Source of the DNA: Cucumis sativus
Lineage: Eukaryota > Streptophyta > Magnoliopsida > Cucurbitales > Cucurbitaceae
Direction of reading: 5' to 3'
DNA: 64,000 nt
NCBI RefSeq assembly: GCF_000004075.3
Contig: NC_026660.2
Span: forward strand, 10,912,001-10,976,000
Of the stretch, positions 1 through 11,860 are shown piece by piece (positions within the stretch are counted from its first letter, which is position 1; each line of letters opens with the position of its first letter). The notes under the pieces are model-generated. The model did no database searches. It was not told the DNA's origin and was given only the letters and a program-made list of their open reading frames with translations. The position numbers were made by a program, and so were the translations under genes.

Positions 1-377
1 AAGCCTTGATGACTGGTTGGGTTGAGCCTAACAACAAGAAGAGGATCATTGATGGTTCTACTGAAGTTGTGTTGCAGCGGATACAGCGCAGGATGATGAA
101 AAATCGCAAGTCTGCTGCTCTATCTGGGGCTCGAAAGCAGGTCTAGTACAGTTGAATTATATAAAGTTCAGTTCAGCTAAACCATGATTCACATATATGA
201 TTGTTTAATGTAAATATTTTTTAAAGTAATTGATGCATTGTGACATTAGTAAAGTACAATATCGATGAGATTGTTTTACATATTTCATTGCAGATTATGC
301 AAAGAAAACAGAGTGAAACGAGACAGAAACCAACAGAAAAGTTGAGGGCAACAAGGAGGATAGAAAGTTTGGGTTGA
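1..377 (+). pseudogene. bZIP relic copy 1 (3' part, zipper exons deleted)
   Basis: The window opens inside a decayed copy of the ABI5-like gene found intact at 19692-20992. Bases 1-140 match the end of its exon 1 and remain open, but the DNA-contact motif is damaged: the intact NRESAARSRARKQ reads NRKSAALSGARKQ, so the conserved arginines of the basic region are lost. Bases 294-377 match the last exon and end in TGA. The two zipper exons between them are missing, as if the 5' end of intron 1 had been joined to the 3' end of intron 3. The remaining 153-bp GT...AG gap (141-293) joins two phase-0 exons, so a spliced product without a leucine zipper is formally possible. The 5' part lies outside the window. 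Confidence 0.85.
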
Positions 378-711
378 TGAGGAGGAGAAGGGTATGTATC
401 CTTTATTTTAAAAACTTCAGAGTCATGACTATCGCCGAAATCAGAATGACAAGAGAATCTTTGCTTCATATTTGTTATGAATTTGATTCCCTGTGCAAAA
501 TTATGTGAAGCATATCAAGTATTGAAGTGAATATTGGTTGTTAAAGTGTTGTAATCTGGAATTACCATAGTGTATCTTCTGGTCTTTTAATCATCATTGT
601 GTCTTGATTTGATCCTTGACCACAATTTCACCACCATTCAAAGGTTCAAAAAATTTGATGTGATGTTTTCTTGTTCAACTAATTGGTGAATGATATGATA
701 AGTATATATTC

Positions 712-1038
712 TAAGGGGCCGTTTGAGGGTGAATACATATTTGATAGATAGAAAATAGTTTAGAGGGTGAATCGTGGAGTGAAGAGAATGTATGGACTTG
801 GAGAGAGTTAGAAATGTGAAAGAGCAGGTGCCGCATAGGGTGTATGGAGATGTACCTCTAATAACAATTTCCTATATGCATACATTCTCAATGAATCAAA
901 TGCATAGTAGTGACGATAATGCATATGTCTCCAATATGTGTAATACAAATTAGTCTCTTCTTCTAACACAAGATGGATGAAACAATGATAACAAGATAAT
1001 ACAAATGTTACTCTTAAAAACAAACAAAACGACCCTTA
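712..1038. mobile_element. possible hAT-like MITE
   Basis: A segment of about 330 bp starts TAAGGGGCCGTTT and ends AAACGACCCTTA. These are imperfect terminal inverted repeats with one substitution and one indel, and the GGGCCGTTT style is common in non-autonomous plant hAT elements. It has no coding capacity. The 8-bp sequences on either side do not match as a target duplication, so the call is weak. Confidence 0.35.
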
Positions 1039-3059
1039 ACTTCCATAGCAAATGATGTAGACAAGAAAGTGATTAAAGACAACCACCGATTAGGAAGTAT
1101 ATTGTAGAATCAACATTTTTGTAGACCATTCATTTTATAAAACAACAAAACATACACCTTTTCAATATCTAAAACCATTAAACAAATATTGTCAATTTCA
1201 TATAGTCTAATGATAGAGACATTTTAAATTTATTAGTATACTATACTAATGATAGAGACATTTTAAATTTAGTCATGTTTTTTCAAGAAGATATTAATAA
1301 GAAATTTTTTTAACTTTTTAAAGTTTGAGAGTATTTTTGACACAAAAGGCAAAGTTAATGAATTTATATATAGTTTACCCTTTCTTTTCTATAATTCGAT
1401 CAAATCTTCCTATATTTTATTTTCATATGAAAAAATCCGCCACATGGTCGCACACTGGAATTTGCAATTGAGGAGTATTTCTAGTGGAAAAAAACCATTC
1501 ACGGAGAGAAATGAAAAGGTGATCGAATTAAATCTTTTGATTAAAGGTAGAAAGAGAAAAAGAAACGTACCTAAAGCTCTTTAGGGATCGTTTGATAATG
1601 TTCTTGTTTCTCGTCTTATGTTTATTTTGTTTCTCATATCTCGTATCTCATTTCTTCTTTCTTCTTTCTTTAGAACAAAAAACGATACTATATTTGATAA
1701 CTATTTCTGTAACTTGTTTCACCATCATTTGTTGTTTTTATGTGTGTTATTTTTCGTAACATGAAATACATATAATTCCATGTGCAAAATTAATAACTAT
1801 AATTCAATAGTTTTTATAATCACACGTCGATAAAAAATGATTTAAAATATTATTTATCATTCAATTCATTTGTTTAAATCATGTTGATTCAAACTCAACT
1901 CAATTATATTATTATGTAAATGTCGTGTTGTAAAATATTAAAAATATTCTAAATGATTATCTTAGTAAAAAAAATTTATATAATGTAAAATTCTAACTAA
2001 TTTCAATGGTATTAAACGGATGAAATTGAGTTTAAAATAACATATAAACATGGCTATTGCAAAGGTTGAAATTTAAAATTTATAAAAATTTAAATCCACA
2101 TTATTAAAAATTAAAATTTGAAAGATTAAAATAATATATAAATTTAAATATGGAACAATTTAAAATTAAAAACTCACACTAAACCTTATTTATGTTTTTG
2201 GTTTGTTAAAAGAATTTTGGTTATTATGAACTGAAATAAGACGTAGCTCTCGGAGCTGCATCCATAATTTCTGTATTTTTTTTTATAATTCTTTTATTTT
2301 TAACATAATGTGAATACCTTCGTTAGGTATTGTAAGATGGTACATCAAAATTAATATTCGAAATACAGATATCAATCATTTTAAACAACTAATTTGAATT
2401 AAATTATATATATATATATATAGTCAAAAATAATATGAGAAACCGATAATTTGACAATTAGATTTGAGACATGAGAATTTCTTTTAGGTTTAAATTACAT
2501 TAAGGTGGACGACAAAGACTGAATGGTGGAACCTCCTACTTATGATCTAAACACATTATTATACAAATACGACACAAAAAATTACCTTGCATTTATAAAT
2601 GTTTCCTATTATTATATTCTTCAACTTTAATTTTAATATTCATATATGTAACACACATTGATGTAACACACAAAGAAAACTACTCTCACGTTACATCCTT
2701 AGTGTCTAAGTCACTAAGAAAATTAAATATTAAAAAAAGTATTATTTTAAAACATATATATAAATTTCATTCATTTTGGCAAATTATTATTTTCGTATTT
2801 TTTTTTTTTTGTTTGGAATCATTAATTTGAATTTAGGATTTAAATATACAAAGATTTGCTTAACACACTTTAGAGAAATAAGGAAAAAAAAAATGGGTGG
2901 AATTCAAGAAAGTTTGGGAGACACCAAGTTTGCTACTCCACCAACTTTACATCATTCCACAATGGGACACAAGTGAGTGGATGATTTGGTGGGACTTAAA
3001 ATATCAATCTTAAAAGTGGCCTCACCCCCACATGTTATATTATAATTAGTGCAACTCCA
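1039..3059. other. AT-rich spacer between bZIP relics 1 and 2
   Basis: No gene is supported here. The spacer holds poly-A/T runs and a short (AT)n tract near 2405-2423. Around 1580 a GGGATCGTTTGATAA stretch resembles the end of a small DNA transposon, but no partner end is visible. Part of the region (about 1830-2180) is paralogous to sequence downstream of bZIP relic 4. Confidence 0.7.
1830..2180 (+). repeat. direct duplicate of flank at 14565-14990
   Basis: Several blocks occur here and again, in the same order and orientation, at 14565-14990. Examples are TTTAAAATATTATTTAT followed by TCAATTCATTTGT, and AAAATTCTAACTAATTTC followed by TTTAAAATAA and TATAAACATG. This is diverged duplicated non-coding DNA lying downstream of bZIP relics 1 and 4. 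It shows that the duplicated unit reached beyond the gene. Confidence 0.6.
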
Positions 3060-3359
3060 TTCTTTCTCTTCTGCTTTTGCTTCATCTTCTCCTCCTCCTT
3101 CTTCACCATTTTCTTTCCACATTAATCGATCCTTATCTTCTTCTTTTTATTTTTGTTTCTTTCTTCAAATGCTCGCTTTCATTCAGGGTTTTTGAATTGG
3201 GCTTCTGTGTTTCACTCTCTTTCTCTTCATTATTCTACTTTTTTATTTTTACACACACCCACTTCCTTTTTTTTTCTGCCTATTATTTCCACTCACTTAA
3301 TCCATCATTTCATTCCCATTTTCTGTTTCCCCCCTAAACCATAATTTGCCAAACCATGA

Positions 3360-3411
<52 letters not shown>

Positions 3412-4330
3412 ATTGCTTTTTTGGTGCTGCTCAATCATATTTTTTCTACGCCATTTTCCTACAAATTTAATTCCAAACAGAAAAATCCTTCCTGCTGTAA
3501 GTACTGTTGAAGAAGATATTCAAACCCAATTTCGCTCGCCCTCACAACAAATTGAACCTCAAAATCATCACCCTTTTCTGCTTCCTCATAATTCTACACC
3601 AAATCTTTGTAGCCAAGGCTCTTCATCAATTCCATTCCCACTTTGTTTCAAATCTATCGATGACATTTGGTCTGAGATTGATCACAAAGATCAACAAAAC
3701 CCACATCCCCAACATTCCATTGATGTTCACCAAAATCCTTGCCAAAGTCGACATGCTTCTGGGGAAATGACTTCGGAAGATTTATTGGTGAAAGATGGAG
3801 TTGTTCAAGAAGCTTCTTCTTCTTCTTCTTCTTCTTCAATGAAACAATAGCGATGTTGTGTGAATAACAACAGATCAATGGTGGATTTGAGAGAAATTGG
3901 GTTGTCTCTGTCTTATGAACAGAACAATGATGCTGCTAGAATCATAAATATACGTCCGGGAATTGCTTTTCAAATTATCAAATGCTCACCCAATGTGTTG
4001 GGGAACCATGTGGTAACATTTCAATTGAGAAATGTGAAGCCTCGAAGACTGATTGGGGTGAGCCTAAGAAGAAGAGGAGGATTATTGATGGTTCTACTAA
4101 AGTTATGTTGCAGAGGAGACAGGGGAGGAATATGATATTAGGTATAACAAATATTGTTAGTTTATTATGGTTAGGTACACTGATTTAGTCTTTTTGTTAT
4201 ATCTTTATTGTGTATTTATAGTGGGTTTGTTGAGAAGCTTATTTACCTCAAATATTATCGAATTGTATTAGTGGAGGTTAGTTGAGGACTTTTAAACATA
4301 TGGAATGTCGTTTTCTTTACCATTAAAATT
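3060..4330 (+). pseudogene. bZIP relic copy 2
   Basis: This is a decayed copy of the intact ABI5-like gene including its 5' leader, with a (CT)n tract at 3359-3408 like the one before the intact gene. The coding remnant spans about 3480-4140. The N-terminal block of the intact protein (residues about 1-53) is deleted. The middle part keeps IDDIWSEIDHKDQQ and EMTSEDLLVKDGVVQEAS (intact: EMTLEDFLVKAGVVQEAS). The serine run is expanded by a TCT repeat and followed by an in-frame TAG at 3848-3850. Similarity then resumes (NNNRSMVDL, SLSYEQNNDAA), shifts frame near 3960 and dies before the basic region (QRRQGRNMIL). The zipper and C-terminal exons are absent. Confidence 0.88.
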
Positions 4331-4351
4331 TGTTTACACTTGAAGTTGTAG

Positions 4352-6347
4352 CACTACAAGAGAATGGATTTTTTTTTTTTTTTTTAATGTTGTAACAGAC
4401 ATTGTTAATGAGAGAAAACACCAACGTCGTAAAATGCACGTCAGAATAAAGGTTGCAAGGTCGATGCAACCTTAAACCATGTCGGGGATAAATAAAAATT
4501 GAAGTTTTTAATATATTTTTCTGACTCGGACATAGAGGATGTCGGGAAAAGTTAAAAATTAAATTTTATGGTTGGACTTTTGCCAACGTTCGTATATACG
4601 CATCTATTATTATGGTTGGACTTTCCTAGACACCATTAGTGAAACGTTGGGAATAGGGAGTTTCTCCCGATGTCTTCGATGTGCGTTGGGAATTTTCTTA
4701 TAAAAACTCACTTCCAATTTTGTAATTAACAAAACTAGAAAGGAGAAGGTTGAGAGAGTTTAGAGAGACCGAGAAAAGGAGAGAAACCCACATCGTCGCT
4801 CATCATCGCCGTCCCTGTCCTGCGTTCGTCATCATCTGCAGTCGCTGCTCTTCATTCTGGTAAGTTGTTTAGTTTAGTTATTGTTTTGTTTTAGTTAATT
4901 AGTTAATTATTTATATTTCAAATTTGTTTTAATAACTAGATTTTGAACGAGTTGTATGTTTTAGTATTGAATTCAAATTTGAAGTGTCCTTAGGATTTGA
5001 AATTAAAGTTGAAATTGAAGTTGAGTTTGAAATTCCAATTTGAATTTGGGAGCTGGGGGGTTGAGGTTATATTGAACTTGTATGTTTTTTTATTAATTGT
5101 GAATTGTAGTCGTTGCCCTAAATTTTTATGTTTAGTAATTTTAGGATTCGTTTATGGATGAAAGTCGTTGGTGAATGTTATTGTTGTTGTACATTTTAAT
5201 TAAAGTTTTGGTTGAAAAGTGTTACTTTGATAATTTATAATTAGTTTATGGTTGAATTAGATTTATATTTGATTTTGTAGGAGTTGTTAAATTAGAGTTA
5301 GTTTCATTTTTTTGAAGTGTGAAATTGCCACCTATATGGTTCTAATTTTTGTATCTTCTTTGTTTTATATGTAGTAACTAAACAAGAACGTAAAAAAGTA
5401 GGTGTGATAGTACTCATATGTTGTTAGAATTTATGATTTAAGATTGAAGTCGAAATTCATGATTGAAGAATGCATATGTTGGGGAGGTTGTTCTTTGCCT
5501 GTTTTTTTGTTATTCAAAAGGTTATAAAACTATGTTGGAACTACATTGTATATTGTATGTATGTTTGATATTAAATTTGTTATATATTTTAGAATTACAA
5601 TCTGTTATTGAAGCAAAAAAGAAAGAAAAGGAAAAGTATGAGAAGACTATAGCTAGAAGAGCTTAGGTGCAAGAATTTCGTTTGACTGCGTTTGAGGACC
5701 TCGAATCCAGGAGTAGGGACATGAGCAGAATGTGCAAAGAGGAAAGTTGAACATTAATGCGAGCTATGTCGAAAGAAATATGAGGTTGCTTCAAACAGAA
5801 ACGACCTTTCACATTCTGCTCATGTTCCTATGATCATATAGCTGCGTTGGTACTTCTCTAACAAATGTCGATGTCGTTACTTATGGTGTCGGCATAAAGT
5901 TATCAAAATCACTCGCGATGTCATCAACCCATACGTCAACAAAAGGTATGTCAGAAAGATTTAAATGTTAGACCTTTGCCAACATGGTTAAAGCATGTTA
6001 GCGTAGCTGTGCAATGCCAGCACCATGCATGTGGACGTCGCGGTTAATCCACCTATTTAATAATAATATTACCTTTATGTGACGATGTGCTCTCCCACGT
6101 CGTCATTATTGGGGCAACAACGGTGGTACATGCATTGCGTCGTGGAAAGTTAATAGTATTTTTAAATAAAAGGCTTTCATGACGTCGTCATGCATGGCGT
6201 CATGGAAGCCTCATGTCTTCTTATGTACGTTGGCAATTATGTCCAATGTCGACGTCCTTCTCGAGGCGTTGGCATAAATCTTTTTTTACGACGTCTTTTA
6301 TCTCAACACCTAATTCTGCGCCTGGAGATCTCCGATTTCTTATAGTG
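4352..6347 (+). mobile_element. CACTA (En/Spm-like) transposon, probably non-autonomous
   Basis: The left end reads CACTACAAGAGA, the classic terminus of CACTA transposons. The right end at 6336-6347 reads TTTCTTATAGTG, which matches the reverse complement of the left end at 10 of 12 bases. Both subterminal zones are crowded with short GC-richer motifs (ACGTC, GTCGG, CCAACG) in both orientations, as expected for transposase-binding arrays. The interior holds a 5'-leader-like segment ending in a splice donor at about 4861 and a short charged open stretch near 5600-5665, possibly a transposase scrap, but no full transposase. The 3-bp flanks (TAG and CGT) do not match, so either the right end is misplaced or the duplication has decayed. 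The element lies in the 3' flank of bZIP relic 2. Confidence 0.62.
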
Positions 6348-6776
6348 CGTGCTTCAACTCCCATTAAACTCTTTCTCCCAACCGCGTCGAACAATGCACC
6401 GCTACAGGCCTCCGATCCCAATGCACTCGTGCGCCAAGCCAGTGATCCTGATGTTCCACTTAACATGGTGAGATTTCACTTTTGATCCATCTCCTATTTG
6501 ATTTTCTCTTCATCTCCTCTCAACCATAGCAACCTCCCATGTTTCCTTCATTTTTGCCCACAAGAAGGCCTCCCTCACTCCTATGAAATCCGGTGCAGAA
6601 CGCATCTCTATCATTGGTATACTATAGTGATAGAAGACTATCATTGATAGAATCCAAAATTTTAATATAGCTTGCAAATAAATATGAGAAGCTTATAAAA
6701 TAAATTATATTTAAATCTTAATAAATAATATTATTAACAGTTAGATTAGAATTAAGAATGAAATGATAACCAATTA
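6348..6776. other. unassigned spacer with short open stretch
   Basis: Bases 6348-6600 are less AT-rich than the neighbours. They carry an open stretch ending in VPLNMVRFHF with a possible splice donor (ATG|GTGAG) near 6466. It could be a gene scrap carried by a transposon, but I do not recognise it. From 6610, a TATACTATAGTGATAGAAGACTATC-type repeat occurs that is seen again in diverged form near 12560. Confidence 0.5.
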
Positions 6777-9009
6777 TGTCGCGACGTGATCGCTACGCGG
6801 AGCGACCGACCTCCCCGTTTATTTTATTTTAATAAAAAATTTTGGAGTCGCCACCAATCATATTAAGGTGTGATTGGTCACCCAAAAAAAAGAAAGAAAA
6901 AAAAAATGGTCTGCGTACATTCAGAGATTTAAGTTCGGGAGTCAGTTATGTGTAGGGAAGGTGTTAGCACCCTACAACACCCAAAAAAATGGTTACCCAA
7001 TTTTATCTTTTAAATTAAATTATAGAGGTTCACAAAATAAAATTTTTATTTAGGTTTGGTTTAAATGTCCCATGTTTATCAATTCATATCGAAGAAAGTA
7101 AAACATAAGCATGAATTGATGATTATGAGTGGCATAGGAGCCATTAGAAAAATTAAGTTTATTTTTGTTTTAAAATATTTTTATTCACCTTAAGAATATT
7201 AAGATACCAACACTTGATATTTTAATCTCTATCATAGGTGTTTAATGAAAAATTTCATATATCTAGAATTAATAAATTCATAGAAAATACTACTCAGTCT
7301 CATTTAAAATATGAAATGTGTTAATTTAAAAAAAATAATCTATTAATTAAATTTCAAACAGAAAAATTTCATGTATTTATGGATTTTAAATTATAAAATC
7401 CATAAAAACAATACTTTTTCTCCAATTTACATTATTATAAAAAAAAATAATAATAATGACAAAACATTATGAAATTTGAAAAATACTTAGGTGTAATATG
7501 CTGAGATAAAATAAATACATTGATAATATATGCAAAATGTAAAAGATATTAATGTAGGATGCAAGATAATTAATTAATACAACACATGCAACATAGTTAA
7601 TTAATTCAAAATGATGCAAAATAATTGATTAATGCATGATGCAAAATAATTTATTAATGCATAATTAAACGAGGCCAAATGGATATCAAATAATAATTAA
7701 TAGTTGAATGCTTAAGTAGGTTTGGCCCAATATGCGAATAAATAATATTGCGAATAAATAATCACACCAAAATAAATATCAAATAATTATAGCCACATAT
7801 GCATACTGATTAATTAATACATCATGCAAATAATTAGAATGAGGAAGTTAAAATGTCACATACAAGTTGCTAATTAATTAATAGGCCAAATGAAAAATGG
7901 TTGTTGCCAAAATTTAATTATATCATGCATAATTATTAACATGGATAATATATGGATAACAGTAATTATTAACGGAGTATGCCATATGGATACATGGATA
8001 AAGTAATTAACAAAAACGGTAAAATGGATGCCAATGAAGAATGAGTATTACCAAATACAAAAGGCTAATTGATTAATTATGCATAATTGATTAATTATGC
8101 ATAATTATTAAGGCATGCCATATGGATATAAGTAATTAACTGTAAAATGGGTGTCAATGAAGAATGAGTATCCAAATACAAATATATGATGCTAATTAAT
8201 TAAAAAGAAATTAACACAGAATGGATACCCAGTAATAAAAGAAAATTAACACAGAATGGATGCCCAATAATAAAAGAAAATTAACACAGAATGGATAACC
8301 AACAATTAAAAAGAAATTAACACAGAACAGAATGCTCAATATTTAAAAATAAAAATAAAAAAATTTAATATAGAATGGAAGGTAGAATGCTCAGTATTAA
8401 AAAAAGATACAAATAATAAAATTAACATGTCAAATGATGGTAAAATGATGAACACGATAGTTCATAATTAAAAGCAGTATATCAAACAAGAAAAATAAAA
8501 ATCATTAAACCAGAATAAGAATAAAAAGAGGAAAAAGAAAAAAAAAACTTACCAGCAAGTCTGCCCTTAAATGCCAAAGGTTATTCTTTTGATCTTCTTC
8601 TTTCACTCTTCACCTCTTTCTAAATCCTCCAGTAATAAAAAAAAGATCATCCTCCTTTCTTTTTCCTCTTTCCTTTTTATAGGGCAAGCTCCATTGTTTT
8701 TTTAGATCACGAGATGGAGTGCAGATTACAGAGAAATAGGAAGAAAGTGGGAGAGTGGGAGAAAGTGGGAGAGTGATGAAGAAGAAAAAGGGATGATTGA
8801 GAAAAAATAGGAAAGAAATCAAACCTTTTAGTTTTATTTTTATTATTTATTTTTAAATGTATTTATTATTATTATTGTTGTTTTTTTAAAATATAAATTT
8901 AAGATTCAAATTCAAATTCAAATTCAAATTTAATTTCTTTTTTAATTTCTTTTTCTTTTCTTTTTTTCTTTTATAATAAATAAATATAGGACAAAATACG
9001 GTATCTACA
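6777..9009 (+). mobile_element. LTR-retrotransposon derivative (solo LTR or non-coding element), AATTA target duplication
   Basis: The element starts TGTCGCGACG and ends GGTATCTACA, so it has the TG...CA ends of an LTR. It is flanked by an exact 5-bp direct duplication, AATTA (6772-6776 and 9010-9014). Near the start it carries GGAGTCGCCACCAATC, GTGTGATTGGTCACC and GGGAAGGTGTTAGCACCC, blocks I recognise as a widespread conserved plant LTR-type repeat. There is no gag or pol coding region. I see no second internal copy of the ends, so a 2.2-kb solo LTR is the simplest reading; a LARD/TRIM-like element is the alternative. The interior contains minisatellite-like repeats. Confidence 0.8.
8211..8350 (+). 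repeat. 35-36-bp tandem repeat, 4 units
   Basis: The phrase TTAACACAGAATGG or a close variant starts at 8211, 8246, 8281 and 8317, giving four units of 35, 35 and 36 bp spacing. The repeat lies inside the LTR-type element at 6777-9009. Looser repeats of the same style (GTAATTAAC, AATGAAGAATGAGTA, TTAATTAATACA) extend back to about 7560. Confidence 0.8.
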
Positions 9010-9232
9010 AATTAAATTAAAAATATTTATGATTACCTCTTTCATCTTGTCAATAGGTTTCCATAATCTCTACCACTACTTCAGATTTAGTTTTATATTT
9101 TTTAACTGTGGTTTTATGAATAACACTTCCTTTGAAGAAAGGTTTTGAAGCTCGTATTAGCATATGCTCTATTAGGTGGAAATAAAATTTAATTTATTAA
9201 ACAATAGAATACGTTAAAATGTAAATACTAGC

Positions 9233-9858
9233 TATTGAGCAAGAAATTTCGACCAATGAAATTTCACGTCTTTGCAGCAAAATTGTGATGATTATAATTT
9301 GATTGGATTTGGGTGGTCAAGTTTTTCCATATCCAACCCAATTCAAGCCCTAGATGAAAAATTAGGCCAAACAAAGGGGCCTGAGGAAAATAGACTCAAG
9401 TCCAAGCTCAAGCCCAACAGGAAAATGGGCCCAAGCCCAATAGACAAATGGGCCAAAGCTCACCTAAAGCACATGAAATTTCTCTATAAATAGAAATCAT
9501 TGCTATTCATTTTGGAGAGTCTTTTGTTGAAGGAAGAATTGAAGCTCCGAAGAATTGAGATTCAAACTTCTATAAAGCTTTCAAGACGTGCAAGTTTTTA
9601 TCAACTTCGAAATTATCATTTTCTGAAAGATTGAAGACTTGAAAGATCAATCTTTCCTTGAATTCCAGAAGACTGAAGCTCAACTAGACTTGCAACTATA
9701 ACATTTTAAAGAACGAAAATCAAGAAATTCTAAGTTTTAAATTTGTATTCGAGAGAAAGCATGAAATGAGTAAATATTAGAGATTGTATTCACAATATTC
9801 ATCAATATATCAAAGTTCAATTCCACAAATTACATTTTTTCAAAATCTCGCGTGAACA
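9233..9858 (+). mobile_element. probable solo LTR, CTAGC target duplication
   Basis: A 626-bp segment ends GTGAACA and is bounded by the same pentamer on both sides: CTAGC at 9228-9232 and at 9859-9863. It contains a strong TATA box (CTCTATAAATAGAA near 9481) preceded by GGCCCAAGCCCAATAG-type motifs, an arrangement typical of plant Copia-class LTR promoters. The left end begins TATTG rather than TG, which a single G-to-A change would explain. No coding region is present. The element could also be longer, with the pentamer match being chance. Confidence 0.55.
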
Positions 9859-9863
9859 CTAGC

Positions 9864-10974
9864 ATTATCTTAAGGTCGATCAATAGACAAAACTTGAAAT
9901 TACAAAAAAAGTTTGGATAGCCAATTTAATTCAAATTATGCATCTATATTTTATTCTCACGGTTGTTGTTATGGAAATTGGATAAAATCATTATTCATTC
10001 GTATCGTGATAGTTTACTTAGTTATATGTGGAGGGATTAATATTTGTTTATTTATATCTGTTTACTATATTATAATGGAACAAATGTTGAAAGAATTAAA
10101 GCGATTAATTATTACAAGCAACGTAATAAGATAAGAGGTGAGAGTTTTGTTTCATTACTTTTTGAAAAGAGTAAACTAAATAAGAATAATTTAATATATG
10201 GCAACTTTTCTTTATATATTAATTAGAACCAACAATTTAATATTGACATTAATATTAGATTAATATTAATAAATTTAGCAGTAATCTGAATAACCCAAAT
10301 ATTCTTCATTCAATATTCTCTCCCCCTAAATCTTAATTTATATGGTTGAGTGAGTGGAAATTGAGAAAATGAGGTCACACCTTTTCTTTCAACTTTTATT
10401 TGATTCATCTTAAATTAAATTATATGTTTTGTTACATTTACACCTATTTTTAATTCAATCAATTGTCTCATGTATTTTTTTTTTAATCTTTTGCAATCAA
10501 CTAAACTACCAAAATATTTATATAATTCACAAGTAAGGATAAAAGGTAAAGTTTTTATAAAGTATGTCAAATGGATTATATGTTTGTTTGATATACTTTG
10601 AACTTAGCTTATATAATATATTTGTTTTTATTAATTTGAATATATTTTAAATTAGTATAATTGGTATTATTTTTATATGTTATTTTTCTAGACAAAATTA
10701 TAATTATAATTTAAGATTTTTTATCAAATAAATATTAGTTGAACTTTAAATTTGAATATCTCTCGTTAAAAATAATAAAAATTACAAGGATGTATATGAT
10801 TGTTCATTTATTATAATTACATAAATGCAAATGAAGACCATATATATATACACAAGAATGTGTCAAACCTATATTTGAAGAGGGTATCTAAAACACTCAA
10901 TTCATCTAAAATGACATGTATTATATTATTTATATATTATAAAAGTGTAACTCAAAGTTATATTATAAATTCAA
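9864..10974. other. AT-rich spacer upstream of bZIP relic 3
   Basis: I see no supported gene, RNA or transposon end in this stretch; the open frames are short and low in complexity. The last few hundred bases lie where the promoter of relic 3 would be. Confidence 0.6.
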
Positions 10975-11860
10975 CTTTTATCTTCTTCTTCACCCTTGTG
11001 TTCCACATTTTCTGTTCATACAGACACACACCCACTTACTTTTCTGGCTATTATTTCCACTCACTTACTCCCAAAATCATGAATGTTGAACAAGATATTC
11101 AAACCCAATTCAGAGCTTGTTTCAAATCTATCGATGACATTTGGTCTGAGATTGATCATAAAGATGATCAACAAAACCCACATCCCCAAGATTATTCCAT
11201 TGATGTTCACCAAGATTCTTGCCAAAGTCCACATGCTTTTGGGGAAATGAATTCGGAAGCTTCTTCTTCTTCTTCTTCTTCTTGTTCAGTGAAACAACAG
11301 CTATGTTCTGGGAATGCCAACAGATCAATGGTGGATTTGAGAGAAATTGTGCTGTCTCTTCGTCTTGTCAAGAGAATAATGATGCTGCAAGTTTCGGAAA
11401 TATGTCCGGGAATTGCTTTTCAAATTATCAAATGCTCACCCATTCTGCTGGGGAACCTAGTGATAACAATTCAAATGATGAGAAATGTGAAGCGCTTGAA
11501 GACTGATTGGGTTGAGCCTAAGAACAAGAAGAGGATCGTTGATATGGTTCTACTGAAGTAGAAGTTGTGTTGCAGCGGAAGACAGCGCAGGATGATAAAA
11601 ATCGTGAGTTGTCTGCTGCTCTATCTTGGCCACGAAAACATGCCTAAGCCATTTTGTTATGTATAACGTAGTTTGATTTAGTTTTTCTGTTATATCTAAG
11701 ATCATATCATGATATGGGTTTTAAGTTTATGTATTGTCGTCTTTTTCAATTAAAATGGAGTCTCATTGAGTTATGAATGCACCTATAAATTACAATGTTT
11801 TATAAGATTGTTGTGTTTGTCAATTCCATTTGAGTTCCAAAACATTCCAATAATCAATAT
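10975..11860 (+). pseudogene. bZIP relic copy 3
   Basis: This is a decayed copy of the ABI5-like gene. An ATG at 11079 opens MNVEQDIQTQFRACFKSIDD and the frame stays open to 11561. The N-terminal third of the parent (residues 1-53) is lost, as is the block between QTQF and the domain around residue 101. The EMTLEDFLVKAGVV motif has collapsed to EMNSEAS. One frameshift near 11345 and a compensating one near 11505 scramble the middle; the parental frame (NNDAASFGNMSGNCFSNYQM) is still readable in the +1 frame. WVEPKNKKRIVD returns and is lost again. The basic region is degraded and no zipper exon follows. The 3' flank (CAATTCCATTTGAGTTCCAAA, 11820-11840) matches that of the intact gene. The 5'-leader-to-NVE junction is shared with copies 4 and 5. 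Confidence 0.88.

Noticed and set aside
3077-3344. Two overlapping Phe/Ser-rich open frames before relic 2
   Set aside because: They come from a pyrimidine-rich leader and promoter tract. No conserved domain is visible, and the region corresponds to the 5' leader of the bZIP family.
10800-11078. N-terminal 93 codons of the long open frame over relic 3
   Set aside because: They are AT-rich spacer and leader sequence without family similarity. Similarity to the bZIP starts only at ATG 11079.
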